The notes under the pieces: generated by a model
What the model was told of the DNA's origin: nothing
The model's input: only the letters and a program-made list of their open reading frames with translations
Databases searched by the model: none
Shown here: piece by piece, positions 36,605 to 46,248 of the stretch
Layout: every line of letters begins with the position of its first letter
Position numbering within the stretch: position 1 is the first letter of the stretch
Assembly (NCBI RefSeq): GCF_024749285.1
Contig: NZ_CP087196.1
Location: 372,001 to 436,000, forward strand
Direction: 5' to 3'
Length of the DNA: 64,000 bases
DNA from: Pseudomonas sp. B21-015
GTDB lineage: Bacteria > Pseudomonadota > Gammaproteobacteria > Pseudomonadales > Pseudomonadaceae
Program-made: the position numbers and the translations under genes

Positions 36605-38119
36605 ATGCTCGAACAGTACGTCAAAAAGATCCTCACCTCGCGCGTTTATGACGTTGCCGTAGAAACCCCATTACAGACTGCCCGCCAGCTCTCCGAGCGG
36701 CTGGGCAACGAAATCTGGCTCAAGCGTGAAGACCTGCAACCGGTGTTCTCGTTCAAGATTCGCGGCGCTTATAACAAGCTGACGCAGCTGAGCGATGAAG
36801 AGCGCGCGCGCGGCGTGGTCACCGCTTCGGCCGGCAACCATGCGCAAGGCCTGGCCCTGGCCGCCAAGGTATTGGGCGTGAAAGCGACCATCGTGATGCC
36901 CAAGACCACCCCGGAGATCAAGGTCGAAGGCGTGCGTTCGCGCGGCGGCAAAGTGTTGCTGCACGGGGATTCGTTCCCCGAAGCCCTGGCCTACTCGCTG
37001 AAACTGGTCGATGAAAAAGGCTACGTCTACATTCACCCTTACGACGATCCCCACACCATTGCCGGGCAGGGTACGGTGGCCATGGAGATTCTGCGCCAGC
37101 ACCCGGGGCGTCTGGATGCGATTTTCGTTCCGGTGGGCGGCGGCGGGCTGATTGCCGGGATCGCGGCGTACGTGAAATACCTGCGCCCGGACATCAAAAT
37201 CATCGGCGTCGAACCGGATGACTCCAACTGCCTGCAAGCCGCCATGGCGGCCGGCGAGCGCGTGGTGCTGCCGACCGTGGGCCTGTTTGCCGACGGCGTC
37301 GCGGTGGCGCAGATCGGCCAGCACACTTTCGATATCTGCAAAGACTACGTTGATGAAGTGTTAACTGTCAGCACCGACGAGATCTGTGCCGCAATCAAGG
37401 ATATCTACGACGATACCCGCTCGATTACCGAGCCTGCCGGTGCACTGGGCGTGGCCGGGATCAAGAAATACGTTGAGCAACACAGCGTCACCGGCCACAC
37501 CTTCGTGGCCATCGACTCCGGTGCCAACGTCAACTTCGACCGCCTTCGCCATGTCGCCGAGCGCGCCGAGCTGGGCGAGGGCCGCGAAGCGATCATCGCC
37601 GTGACCATCCCCGAGAAACCGGGCAGCTTCAAGGCGTTCTGTGAAGCGATCGGCAAACGGCAGATCACCGAATTCAACTACCGCTACAACACCGGCAGCG
37701 AAGCGCACATCTTTGTCGGCGTGCAGACCCATCCGGAAAGCGATCCGCGAAGTGCGCTGCTCGCCAGCCTCACCGAGCAGGGTTTCCCGGTGCTCGACCT
37801 GACCGACAACGAGCTGGCCAAGTTGCACATCCGCCATATGGTTGGCGGGCGTGCTGTGCATGTGGTCGATGAAGTGGTGCTGCGCTTCGAGTTTCCGGAG
37901 CGTCCGGGCGCGTTGTTCAACTTCCTCAACAAGCTCGGCGGGCGCTGGAACATTTCGATGTTCCACTACCGTAACCACGGCGCCGCGGATGGCCGTGTGG
38001 TCGCGGGCCTGCAAGTGCCGCACGACGAGCGTCATCTGGTACCCGCTGCACTGGAAGAAATCGGCTACCCGTACTGGGACGAAAGCGACAACCCGGCCTA
38101 TCAGCTTTTTCTCGGCTGA
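36605..38119 (+). CDS. ilvA: Threonine ammonia-lyase, biosynthetic
   Basis: PLP enzyme that deaminates threonine to 2-oxobutanoate for isoleucine synthesis. 504 residues: the PLP lysine is in FSFKIRGAYNK (about 55-65), the glycine phosphate loop is VPVGGGGLIAG, and two ACT-like regulatory domains lie at about 325-415 and 420-504 (IPEKPGSFKAFCEAI; FPERPGALFNFLNKLGGRWN), which give isoleucine feedback. Divergent from rpiA as in other pseudomonads. Confidence 0.97.
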   Translation: MLEQYVKKILTSRVYDVAVETPLQTARQLSERLGNEIWLKREDLQPVFSFKIRGAYNKLTQLSDEERARGVVTASAGNHAQGLALAAKVLGVKATIVMPKTTPEIKVEGVRSRGGKVLLHGDSFPEALAYSLKLVDEKGYVYIHPYDDPHTIAGQGTVAMEILRQHPGRLDAIFVPVGGGGLIAGIAAYVKYLRPDIKIIGVEPDDSNCLQAAMAAGERVVLPTVGLFADGVAVAQIGQHTFDICKDYVDEVLTVSTDEICAAIKDIYDDTRSITEPAGALGVAGIKKYVEQHSVTGHTFVAIDSGANVNFDRLRHVAERAELGEGREAIIAVTIPEKPGSFKAFCEAIGKRQITEFNYRYNTGSEAHIFVGVQTHPESDPRSALLASLTEQGFPVLDLTDNELAKLHIRHMVGGRAVHVVDEVVLRFEFPERPGALFNFLNKLGGRWNISMFHYRNHGAADGRVVAGLQVPHDERHLVPAALEEIGYPYWDESDNPAYQLFLG

Positions 38120-38158
38120 ACGGCTACGCTGACGAGCGGGCCATAAGGAAATCGAACA

Positions 38159-38587
38159 ATGGAAACGCTAACCACCCTCAAAATCGCTCATGCCGTGGCG
38201 ACAGCGCTGCTGTTGATCAGCGCACCGGGGCTGGCGATCTGGGTCTGGCGCACACGCCGTAACGGTGATGCGACGGCTCATGTTCGTACCTTGCGACGGC
38301 CGCAGGTGTTCATCTGGCTATTGATGGGGCTGGCGTTGCTGAGCATGCCGTTCACCGGGTGGTGGATGGTGCATCTGGTGGGCTGGCCGTTGGGGCAGAC
38401 CTGGCTGCTGGCGTCCAGTGTGCTCTACACCGTGGCGGTACTGGGCTGGTTCTGGCTGCTGGTGCGGCTCAATCGGCTGCGCACGGCGCCGGCGGGGGGG
38501 AGCGGGAAGTTTACGTTTGCGTTGGCGCTGTTCAGTTTTGTTTGCTTTATCGCCATTGCGGGGTTGATGGGGGCCAAGCCGGTTTAA
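38159..38587 (+). CDS. DUF2269-type small membrane protein
   Basis: 142 residues with four hydrophobic helices (about 8-30, 50-70, 76-100, 115-138). The first begins KIAHAVATALLLISAPGLAIW and the loop RTRRNGDATAHVRTLRRPQ is cytoplasmic by charge. The family is of unknown function. 39 bases after ilvA, so probably in the same transcript. The second IS110 copy starts 38 bases after its stop. Confidence 0.82.
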   Translation: METLTTLKIAHAVATALLLISAPGLAIWVWRTRRNGDATAHVRTLRRPQVFIWLLMGLALLSMPFTGWWMVHLVGWPLGQTWLLASSVLYTVAVLGWFWLLVRLNRLRTAPAGGSGKFTFALALFSFVCFIAIAGLMGAKPV

Positions 38588-38642
38588 GGCTTCAGACCGA
38601 GTCGACCCAATCGCGGGCAAGCCCGCTTGTATGGTAGGACTT

Positions 38643-38793
38643 GAAGGGAGGAGGAGGGACAAAGCCCGATTCTGACTGTTGACGCAGTACAGATCCGTGG
38701 GAGATTTCGCCCCTCCTCCTTTCACCCAAGCGCCGATAAAGAATGCATCTGGCTAGACCGACGATAGGAACAAGCCTGCGCCTCTGAGTGAGC
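38643..38793 (+). ncRNA. Candidate IS110 bridge RNA, copy 2 (ends approximate)
   Basis: Same layout as copy 1: stem 38650-38658 / 38711-38719, left target guide AAGCCCG at 38662-38668, right target guide GTGGGAG at 38697-38703, donor guides AAAGAAT at 38738-38744 and ACAAG at 38770-38774. Confidence 0.7.
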
Positions 38794-38831
38794 CCTTCAA
38801 GTGTTCAAAACCATATCCCGGAGGAAATACA

Positions 38832-39779
38832 ATGGCAATGCCGGTTTCTGTCACACAGCCGATCGTAGGCGTGGATGTCGCCAAGAACGAACTGGTGATC
38901 TATCGCGCCGAACTTGACCTGCTTGAAGAGATTCCCAACAACAAAGCAGCCATCAAGACGTGGTTGAAGGCCTTGCCAGGGACAGTCGCGGTAGCTATTG
39001 AATCGACCAATATCTATCACCTGGAGTTCGCTGATCTGGCCTATGAGGCCGGCTGCACGATTTACATGGTGGGTGGCTATGAGCTCAGCCATTACCGCAA
39101 AGGGGTGAATGTCCGTGCCAAAACCGACGCGCTGGATGCCAGGCTGCTCGCTCGCTATCTGAAGAACGAAGGTGATGATCTTCATCCATGGACCCCGCCA
39201 TCACCGCTGTACCGCCAGCTCCTGAGCCTCTTCCGTCGTCGCGCAGCCTTGGTTCAGGCGCGGGTCGGCCTGGTGCAAAGCTGGGCGAATGAGCCACTGT
39301 TGAAGACAGCTTTTGCCGAGCAAGTGAAATCCATGCAGCAGCTTGAGGCGCTGGTCGAAAAGACGATTAATAATCATCTGAAGGAAGCCGGCTTGCTCGG
39401 TCAGTTGAAGCGTTGCGTGAAAGTTGAAGGCATTGGATTTTTGACCGGAGCCCGCTTGCTCACGGCGTTTCAGCGGGGCGACTTCAGAAACGCGGATGCC
39501 TTTATTGCCTTCCTGGGAATGGATCTGCGCGTGTCGAAGTCAGGACAAAAGGATGGTCGTCGGAGTCTGACCAAGCGAGGTGACCCGGAAGCCCGCCGGC
39601 TTTTGCACAATGCAGCCATGTCGGCCAGCCGTACGCCTGCCTGGAAAGGCTTTTACGAAGAGCAAAGAGCTCGGGGCTTCAGCACCACTCAGGCGCTGGT
39701 GATACTGGCTCGCAAGCTTGCTCGGATCGTATTCGCTCTGCTGAAAGGGCAGAGCGAATACCAACCAAAAGCCGGTTGA
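38832..39779 (+). CDS. IS110-family transposase (DEDD recombinase), copy 2
   Basis: 315 residues, the same as the protein of copy 1, with all DEDD and Tnp_20 motifs intact. The lack of any amino-acid difference points to recent transposition or gene conversion. Confidence 0.95.
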   Translation: MAMPVSVTQPIVGVDVAKNELVIYRAELDLLEEIPNNKAAIKTWLKALPGTVAVAIESTNIYHLEFADLAYEAGCTIYMVGGYELSHYRKGVNVRAKTDALDARLLARYLKNEGDDLHPWTPPSPLYRQLLSLFRRRAALVQARVGLVQSWANEPLLKTAFAEQVKSMQQLEALVEKTINNHLKEAGLLGQLKRCVKVEGIGFLTGARLLTAFQRGDFRNADAFIAFLGMDLRVSKSGQKDGRRSLTKRGDPEARRLLHNAAMSASRTPAWKGFYEEQRARGFSTTQALVILARKLARIVFALLKGQSEYQPKAG

Positions 39780-39854
39780 GGGCTTCCCCTCAACCATAGA
39801 ATCTCCCACAAGGTTCTGCTGTGTGGCATAGATAGTATTTACAACAGAGATCCC

Positions 39855-39880
39855 TGTGGGAGCGGGCTTGCCCGCGAAGG
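39855..39880 (-). repeat. REP palindrome, partner of the REP split by IS copy 2
   Basis: GTGGGAGCGGGCTTGCCCGC, inverse to the interrupted REP on the left; it completes the original REPIN. Its end touches the 3' end of the HAD phosphatase gene. Confidence 0.82.
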
Positions 39881-39885
39881 CGATC

Positions 39886-40542
39886 TCAACCGCGCAACGA
39901 AATCACCGGCCAACCCCGTTTCTCGGCCTCGGCCCGCAGGTTCGGGTCTGGATCGACAGCGATCGGATTCGTTACTTGCTCCAGCAACGCCAAATCATTC
40001 ATCGAGTCGCTGTAGAAATAGCTGTCCTCCAGGCTGTGGCCAGTTTCTTCCAGCCAACGATTCAAGCGTGTCACCTTGCCTTCACGGAAGCACGGGACAT
40101 CGGTGCTGCGCCCGCTGTAACGGCCGTCGATCATTTCGCATTCGGTGGCGATCAGGGTTTCAACGCCTAAGCGCGTGGCAATCGGCCCGGTCACAAAGCG
40201 GTTGGTGGCGGTGATGATCACCAGCTTGTCGCCAGCCTCGCGGTGTTGGGCCAACAGATCGAGGCCCTTGGCCAGCACGATCGGTTCGATGCAGTCGCGC
40301 ATGTAGTCCATGTGCCATTGACCCAGCGTGGTCATGTCGGTGCGACCGAGGACTTCCAGGCAGAAGTTCAGGTACGCGTCATTATCCAGCTTGCCGGCCA
40401 GGTAGTCCTGATAGAACTCGTCGTTGCGTGCCTTGTAGGCGACGGCGTCGAGGAAGCCGCGTTCGCACAGATAATCGCCCCAGGCGTGGTCACTGTCACC
40501 GCCCAGAAGCGTGTTGTCCAAGTCGAATAAAGCCAGCCGCAT
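39886..40542 (-). CDS. HAD-IB family phosphatase (histidinol-phosphatase-like)
   Basis: 218 residues with HAD motif [14 protein letters not shown] (nucleophile Asp near 7), a helical cap (about 15-85), motif [11 protein letters not shown], motif III Lys in REGKVTRL and motif [14 protein letters not shown]. The gene before rppH-ptsP in P. aeruginosa (PA0335) was reported to encode histidinol-phosphate phosphatase; the same position and family make that the best guess here. A SerB-like role is the alternative. Confidence 0.88.
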   Translation of the reverse strand: MRLALFDLDNTLLGGDSDHAWGDYLCERGFLDAVAYKARNDEFYQDYLAGKLDNDAYLNFCLEVLGRTDMTTLGQWHMDYMRDCIEPIVLAKGLDLLAQHREAGDKLVIITATNRFVTGPIATRLGVETLIATECEMIDGRYSGRSTDVPCFREGKVTRLNRWLEETGHSLEDSYFYSDSMNDLALLEQVTNPIAVDPDPNLRAEAEKRGWPVISLRG

Positions 40543-40685
40543 TGAAGTTACTCGCTGAAAAGTCTGTAGAAAGGTGTCCAGAATACGGACTTTTCACAAG
40601 AGTGCACATAAGGTAGGTCGGCGCGTTGCTGCTTTCACAACCTTTGTGGAACAATGCGACGACATGCGTTTGCGAGGTTGTTGCC

Positions 40686-41165
40686 GTGATCGACCCCGAT
40701 GGTTTCCGCCCCAATGTCGGGATCATTCTGACGAATGATGCTGGCCAGGTGCTATGGGCTCGCCGTATCAATCAAGATGCCTGGCAGTTTCCACAGGGCG
40801 GGATCAACCCCCAGGAGACGCCGGAAGACGCCTTGTACCGCGAGTTGAACGAAGAAGTGGGCCTGGAGCGCGAAGATGTTGAAATTCTCGCCTGCACCCG
40901 GGGCTGGTTGCGTTATCGTTTGCCGCAACGCTTGGTCAGAACGCACAGCCAACCGCTGTGCATCGGCCAGAAACAGAAATGGTTTCTCCTGCGCCTGATC
41001 TCCAACGAGCAGCGGGTGCGGATGGATTTGACCGGTAAACCGGAATTCGATGGCTGGCGCTGGGTCAGTTATTGGTATCCGTTGGGCCAGGTGGTGACAT
41101 TCAAGCGCGAGGTGTATCGACGCGCTCTCAAAGAGCTTGCCCCGCGCCTTTTAGCGCGCGACTGA
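40686..41165 (+). CDS. rppH: RNA pyrophosphohydrolase (Nudix)
   Basis: Removes pyrophosphate from 5'-triphosphate mRNA ends and so triggers decay. 159 residues with the Nudix box [23 protein letters not shown] shown here as G-x5-E-x7-R-E-x2-E-E-x-G at about 36-58. Start is GTG 40686 (protein [15 protein letters not shown]), the usual start for this family; the in-frame ATG at 40626 adds unrelated residues. ptsP begins 22 bases after the stop, as in other proteobacteria. Confidence 0.94.
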   Translation: MIDPDGFRPNVGIILTNDAGQVLWARRINQDAWQFPQGGINPQETPEDALYRELNEEVGLEREDVEILACTRGWLRYRLPQRLVRTHSQPLCIGQKQKWFLLRLISNEQRVRMDLTGKPEFDGWRWVSYWYPLGQVVTFKREVYRRALKELAPRLLARD

Positions 41166-41187
41166 CGACGGAGTTCGACCCCGAGCC

Positions 41188-43467
41188 ATGCTCAATACGC
41201 TGCGCAAGATCGTCCAGGAAGTTAACTCCGCCAAGGATCTCAAGGCGGCGTTGGGGATTATTGTGTTGCGCGTCAAAGAGGCCATGGGCAGCCAGGTCTG
41301 CTCGGTCTACCTGCTTGATCCAGAGACCAACCGCTTCGTGCTGATGGCCACCGAGGGCTTGAACAAGCGCTCGATCGGCAAAGTCAGCATGGCACCCAAC
41401 GAAGGTCTGGTCGGCCTGGTCGGCACGCGTGAAGAACCCCTGAACCTCGAAAACGCCGCGGATCACCCGCGCTACCGTTACTTCGCCGAGACCGGTGAAG
41501 AGCGCTACGCGTCGTTCCTCGGGGCGCCGATCATTCACCACCGTCGCGTCGTCGGCGTGTTGGTCATTCAGCAAAAGGAACGCCGCCAGTTCGATGAAGG
41601 TGAAGAAGCCTTCCTCGTGACCATGAGCGCGCAGCTCGCCGGTGTTATCGCTCACGCCGAGGCCACCGGTTCGATCCGCGGCCTGGGTCGTCAGGGCAAA
41701 GGCATCCAGGAAGCAAAGTTCATTGGCGTACCGGGTTCGCCGGGCGCGGCGGTCGGTACCGCGGTCGTCATGCTGCCACCGGCCGATCTGGACGTGGTGC
41801 CGGACAAGACCATCAGCGACATTGATGCAGAGCTTGCGCTGTTCAAGACCGCCATTGAAGGCGTGCGCGCCGACATGCGCGCCTTGTCCGCCAAGCTGGC
41901 GACCCAGCTGCGGCCGGAAGAGCGAGCGCTGTTCGACGTTTACCTGATGATGCTTGACGATGCCTCGCTCGGTAGTGAAATCACCACCGTGATCAAGACC
42001 GGTCAGTGGGCTCAGGGCGCGTTGCGTCAGGTGGTCACCGAACACGTCAACCGTTTCGAATTGATGGACGACGCCTACCTGCGTGAGCGCGCCTCGGACG
42101 TCAAAGACCTCGGCCGTCGCTTGCTCGCCTACTTGCAGGAAGAGCGGCAGCAGACGCTGGTCTACCCCGACAACACCATTCTGGTCAGCGAAGAACTGAC
42201 GCCGGCGATGCTCGGCGAGGTGCCGGAAGGCAAGCTGGTCGGTCTGGTGTCGGTACTCGGCTCCGGTAACTCCCACGTGGCGATCCTGGCACGCGCCATG
42301 GGTATCCCGACGGTGATGGGCCTGGTCGACCTGCCGTATTCCAAGGTCGACGGCATCCAGATGATCGTCGACGGCTACCACGGCGAGGTTTATACCAACC
42401 CCAGTGACGTGCTGCGCAAGCAGTTCGCCGACGTGGTCGAGGAAGAGAAGCAACTGGCCCTCGGGCTGGATGCATTGCGTGACCTGCCGTGCGTAACGGT
42501 CGACGGCCACCGCATGCCGCTGTGGGTCAACACCGGCCTGCTGGCGGACGTGGCGCGGGCGCAAAAACGCGGTGCCGAGGGCGTAGGCCTGTACCGCACC
42601 GAAGTGCCGTTCATGATCAACCAGCGCTTCCCGAGCGAAAAGGAACAGCTGGCGATCTATCGCGAGCAGCTCGCCGCGTTCCATCCGCAACCGGTGACCA
42701 TGCGCAGCCTGGACATCGGCGGCGACAAGGCGCTGTCGTACTTCCCGATCAAGGAAGACAACCCGTTCCTCGGCTGGCGCGGCATTCGTGTGACCCTCGA
42801 CCACCCGGAAATCTTCCTGGTGCAGACCCGCGCCATGCTCAAGGCCAGTGAAGGCCTGAACAACCTGCGCATTCTGCTGCCGATGATTTCCGGCACTCAC
42901 GAACTGGAAGAAGCCCTGCACCTGATCCATCGGGCCTGGGGCGAAGTCCGCGACGAAGGCACCGACGTGCCGATGCCGCCGGTTGGCGTGATGATCGAGA
43001 TTCCGGCGGCGGTGTATCAGACCAAGGAACTGGCGCGGCAAGTGGACTTCCTGTCGGTCGGCTCCAATGACCTGACCCAGTACCTGCTGGCCGTGGACCG
43101 CAACAACCCACGGGTGGCCGACCTTTACGACTACCTGCATCCGGCCGTGTTGCAAGCCTTGCAGAACGTGGTGCGCGACGCCCATGCCGAAGGCAAGCCC
43201 GTGAGTATCTGCGGCGAAATGGCCGGTGACCCGGCAGCGGCAGTGCTGTTGATGGCGATGGGCTTCGACAGCCTGTCGATGAACGCCACCAACTTGCCGA
43301 AAGTGAAGTGGATGCTGCGTCAGATCAATCTGAGCAAGGCCAAGGAGTTGCTGGCGGAGCTGATGACCATCGACAACCCGCAAGTTATCCACAGCTCGCT
43401 GCAACTGGCGCTGAAGAACCTTGGGTTGGCGCGGATGATTAATCCGGCTTCGGTCAAAACCCTCTAA
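41188..43467 (+). CDS. ptsP: Phosphoenolpyruvate-protein phosphotransferase PtsP (enzyme I-Ntr)
   Basis: First component of the nitrogen-related PTS; it autophosphorylates from PEP and passes phosphate to NPr. 759 residues: N-terminal GAF sensor domain (about 18-160, GSQVCSVYLLDPETNRF), PEP-utiliser N domain, active His363 in GSGNSHVAILARAMG, and the C-terminal PEP-binding barrel (GLYRTEVPFM, RSLDIGGDK, VGSNDLTQYLLAVDRN). Probably co-transcribed with rppH. Confidence 0.96.
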   Translation: MLNTLRKIVQEVNSAKDLKAALGIIVLRVKEAMGSQVCSVYLLDPETNRFVLMATEGLNKRSIGKVSMAPNEGLVGLVGTREEPLNLENAADHPRYRYFAETGEERYASFLGAPIIHHRRVVGVLVIQQKERRQFDEGEEAFLVTMSAQLAGVIAHAEATGSIRGLGRQGKGIQEAKFIGVPGSPGAAVGTAVVMLPPADLDVVPDKTISDIDAELALFKTAIEGVRADMRALSAKLATQLRPEERALFDVYLMMLDDASLGSEITTVIKTGQWAQGALRQVVTEHVNRFELMDDAYLRERASDVKDLGRRLLAYLQEERQQTLVYPDNTILVSEELTPAMLGEVPEGKLVGLVSVLGSGNSHVAILARAMGIPTVMGLVDLPYSKVDGIQMIVDGYHGEVYTNPSDVLRKQFADVVEEEKQLALGLDALRDLPCVTVDGHRMPLWVNTGLLADVARAQKRGAEGVGLYRTEVPFMINQRFPSEKEQLAIYREQLAAFHPQPVTMRSLDIGGDKALSYFPIKEDNPFLGWRGIRVTLDHPEIFLVQTRAMLKASEGLNNLRILLPMISGTHELEEALHLIHRAWGEVRDEGTDVPMPPVGVMIEIPAAVYQTKELARQVDFLSVGSNDLTQYLLAVDRNNPRVADLYDYLHPAVLQALQNVVRDAHAEGKPVSICGEMAGDPAAAVLLMAMGFDSLSMNATNLPKVKWMLRQINLSKAKELLAELMTIDNPQVIHSSLQLALKNLGLARMINPASVKTL

Positions 43468-43481
43468 AACGCTGAGGGCCT

Positions 43482-43612
43482 GTGGCGAGGGAGCTTGCTC
43501 CCGCTGGAGGCCGAAGGACTCCCGATTCAGGCAACCGTGTTCTTTCATTGAGACACGGTTGTCTGGTTTCGCGGCTGCTGCGCAACCGAGCGGGAGCAAG
43601 CTCCCTCGCCAC
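43482..43612. repeat. REPIN, GTGGCGAGGGAGC type
   Basis: Paired inverted palindromes after ptsP. The centre contains a second inverted repeat (CAACCGTGT / ACACGGTTG), so the whole unit can form a branched hairpin. Confidence 0.85.
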
Positions 43613-43629
43613 AGTTTATCGCTCGACCT

Positions 43630-44376
43630 TCAAATCCTGACCTCAACTTCCCCCAAATGCCCCCCATACGGCCCGAAGCTCCGCTCGACCATATGCCGCA
43701 CTCCATCCGCCTGCACGATCAACGCCGTGCTCGCCCGTGTCCCGTAAGTCGGACTCTTGATAAACACGCTCGACAACAACGTCTCGGTGACCTGCCCCAC
43801 GCCGGTGTCCGGCAGCTCGGCAAGCGGCGCCGTCTGCGGGTCACTGAGCAAGGCCAGCAGCGCCTGCGGCTGCGGATCACCCAACACTTCGCTCAACGCG
43901 GCCTTGGCCTTGAGCACTTTTGGCCACGGCGTATCCAGCCCCGCGTTCGATAACCCATAAACCCCAGGGTTGAGCATGACCGCCTCCGTCTCCCGGACAT
44001 TGAAGTGCCACAGCTCATTAGCATCACCGATCAGCAGGTTAAACCCGGCGTATTCCGGCGAGCGTGCAGCAACATCGCTTAAGTAGTCGGTAATCGACAT
44101 CTCCCCGCTGATAAATTGCGCCACCAGTTCACCCCGGGACTTGCGCGCCGTTGGCTGAAGGGGATCACGAATGTTGGTCAGTGCCGCGAAGCGCCTGTTG
44201 GCGCCGACACCGAGCCACGTACCGCCGGCCTCAAGGTCGCGACCGGCATACACATGTGGGGCATGCGGCCATTGCGCCAGGGGCAGGCTGGGCCGGGCAT
44301 AGAATTCGTCGCGGTTGGCCGCCACGATCAGCGGCTGGGCATGACCCGGCCGCCAGGCAAAAACAATCAGGCACAT
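43630..44376 (-). CDS. NRDE-family protein (TANGO2-like)
   Basis: 248 residues beginning MCLIVFAWRPGHAQPLIVAANRDE, the signature N-R-D-E after an N-terminal Met-Cys that suggests an Ntn-hydrolase-like fold with Cys2. Other family segments are TWLGVGANRRFAALTNIRDP, RGELVAQF and GLSNAGLDTPWPKV. The eukaryotic homologue TANGO2 is linked to haem or lipid handling; the bacterial role is unknown. Divergent from the TSUP gene. Confidence 0.87.
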   Translation of the reverse strand: MCLIVFAWRPGHAQPLIVAANRDEFYARPSLPLAQWPHAPHVYAGRDLEAGGTWLGVGANRRFAALTNIRDPLQPTARKSRGELVAQFISGEMSITDYLSDVAARSPEYAGFNLLIGDANELWHFNVRETEAVMLNPGVYGLSNAGLDTPWPKVLKAKAALSEVLGDPQPQALLALLSDPQTAPLAELPDTGVGQVTETLLSSVFIKSPTYGTRASTALIVQADGVRHMVERSFGPYGGHLGEVEVRI

Positions 44377-44510
44377 AAGGTGGTCCTTGTGTGTTTTTTG
44401 CTCACTCTACGCAGACATCGCTCATCGATCCATCGCCATCCACAGTGGAGCCCGAGGCCATGCATCCGTTACCATGCCGCTCCTGATTTGGGATGCTTGG
44501 GGATGTGGCC

Positions 44511-45293
44511 ATGGAATTTCTGCTCTATCTGGCGCTGGGCGCCTGTGCGGGCGTGCTGGCCGGGCTGTTCGGGGTAGGCGGCGGGATCATCATTGTCCCG
44601 GTGCTGGTGTTCAGTTTCACTTTGCAGGGATTCGATCCGTCGATCCTGACACATCTGGCTGTCGGCACATCTCTGGCGACGATCATCTTTACGTCGGTCA
44701 ATGCGGTTCGCGAGCATCATCGCCGTGGCGCCGTGCGTTGGCCGATTTTTGCCTGGATGACCCTCGGCATTCTGATCGGTGCCGGTTTCGGCGCGCTGAC
44801 CGCCGAAGCGATCTCCGGGCCGAATTTGCAGAAGATCATTGGCGTATTCGCGCTGATCATCGCTGTTCAACTCGCTTTGGACTTCAAACCCAAGGCCAGC
44901 CGAACGGTGCCCGGCAAAGTCGGCCTGACCGTGGCCGGCAGCGTCATTGGCTGGGCCTCGGCGATATTCGGGATTGGCGGCGGCTCGTTGACCGTGCCGT
45001 TCCTGACCTGGCGCAGCGTGCCGATGCAGCAAGCGGTGGCCACTTCGTCGGCCTGTGGCCTGCCCATCGCCTTGGCCAGTGCATTAAGTTTCATGATTCT
45101 GGGGTGGCACGATCCACTGCTGCCGGCCCATAGTCTCGGTTTTGTTTATTTGCCGGCGCTGCTGGGGATCGCCCTGACCAGCATGGTATTCGCCCGCCTC
45201 GGTGCGCGACTGGCCCACACGCTGTCGCCGCGCTTGCTGAAAAGACTGTTTGCCGCTTTGCTGTTTTGCGTCGGCTTGAGCTTCTTGCTCTGA
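44511..45293 (+). CDS. TSUP (TauE/SafE-family) membrane permease
   Basis: 260-residue inner-membrane protein with about eight helices. The two family repeats show GLFGVGGGIIIVPVL near the N-terminus and AIFGIGGGSLTVPFL in the middle. The family exports sulfite, organosulfur anions or related acids. The start at 44511 (MEFLLYLALG) is chosen over 44493 because the hydrophobic helix begins at once and GGATGTGG sits upstream. It precedes lgt in many Pseudomonas genomes; the 83-base gap to lgt leaves co-transcription open. Confidence 0.88.
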   Translation: MEFLLYLALGACAGVLAGLFGVGGGIIIVPVLVFSFTLQGFDPSILTHLAVGTSLATIIFTSVNAVREHHRRGAVRWPIFAWMTLGILIGAGFGALTAEAISGPNLQKIIGVFALIIAVQLALDFKPKASRTVPGKVGLTVAGSVIGWASAIFGIGGGSLTVPFLTWRSVPMQQAVATSSACGLPIALASALSFMILGWHDPLLPAHSLGFVYLPALLGIALTSMVFARLGARLAHTLSPRLLKRLFAALLFCVGLSFLL

Positions 45294-45376
45294 CGCGTAG
45301 CGCAATCCTGGCTTAATCCTGGTGTGACAGCGTCACCCGGGAATTTTGAAGGTTTCAACTCTAACGAGGAGTCGCA

Positions 45377-46183
45377 ATGCTGCCTTACCCGCAGATCGAC
45401 CCGGTGGCCCTGGCCATCGGTCCGCTGAAAATCCATTGGTACGGCCTGATGTACCTGATCGGCATCGGCGGTGCATGGCTGTTGGCGTCCCGTCGGCTGA
45501 ACCGCTTCGATCCGACCTGGAGCAAAGAGAAACTCTCCGACATGGTGTTCTGGATGTCGATGGGCGTTATCGTCGGCGGCCGCTTGGGTTATGTGCTGTT
45601 CTACGACCTGAGCGCCTACATCGCCAACCCACTGCTGATTTTCGAAGTATGGAAGGGCGGCATGTCGTTCCATGGCGGCTTTATCGGCGTGATGCTGGCG
45701 GCGCTGTGGTTCGGTAAAAAGAACAACAAGTCGTTCTTCCAGCTGATGGACTTCGTCGCACCGATGGTGCCGATCGGCCTGGGTGCCGGGCGCATCGGTA
45801 ACTTCATCAACGCCGAGTTGTGGGGCAAGGCGACCGACGTGCCGTGGGCGATGGTCTTCCCGACCGATCCGGCGCAACTGGCGCGTCATCCGTCGCAGCT
45901 GTACCAGTTCGCGCTGGAAGGCGTGGCGCTGTTCGCGATCCTCTGGCTGTTCTCGCGCAAGCCGCGGCCGACCATGGCGGTGTCCGGGATGTTCGCGCTG
46001 TTCTATGGCATCTTCCGTTTCATCGTCGAATTCGTTCGCGTGCCGGATGCGCAACTGGGCTATCTGGCCTGGAACTGGCTGACCATGGGCCAAGTGTTGT
46101 GCGTACCGATGATCGTCGGCGGGCTGTTCCTGATCTGGCTGGCTTATCGACGCGCCCCGGCGGCCCCCGCAGCTGCTGTGTAA
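45377..46183 (+). CDS. lgt: Prolipoprotein diacylglyceryl transferase
   Basis: Transfers diacylglycerol from phosphatidylglycerol to the lipobox cysteine of prolipoproteins; inner membrane. 268 residues with seven expected helices, [11 protein letters not shown] at the start, [10 protein letters not shown] and the signature [15 protein letters not shown] (about 136-150). AACGAGGAG precedes the ATG. Confidence 0.97.
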   Translation: MLPYPQIDPVALAIGPLKIHWYGLMYLIGIGGAWLLASRRLNRFDPTWSKEKLSDMVFWMSMGVIVGGRLGYVLFYDLSAYIANPLLIFEVWKGGMSFHGGFIGVMLAALWFGKKNNKSFFQLMDFVAPMVPIGLGAGRIGNFINAELWGKATDVPWAMVFPTDPAQLARHPSQLYQFALEGVALFAILWLFSRKPRPTMAVSGMFALFYGIFRFIVEFVRVPDAQLGYLAWNWLTMGQVLCVPMIVGGLFLIWLAYRRAPAAPAAAV

Positions 46184-46248
46184 GAAGCAGGCGCTATAAA
46201 TTCGAACCCCGGGGGCTTTGGCCCCGGGTTCAAGGACACAGGTAATTC

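Larger units (their letters stand above)
38626..39804 (+). mobile_element. IS110-family insertion sequence, copy 2, inserted in a REP palindrome
   Basis: Same sequence and orientation as copy 1, exactly 13,698 bases to the right. Again the left flank ends CGGGCAAGCCCG, the CT core is repeated at 38626-38627 and 39803-39804, and the right flank begins CCCACA. The flanks beyond the REP differ from those of copy 1, so this is an independent insertion into another REPIN, not a segmental duplication. Confidence 0.93.

Noticed and set aside
41128..43599. 823-codon minus-strand frame opposite ptsP
   Set aside because: Shadow of ptsP; no motifs of its own.
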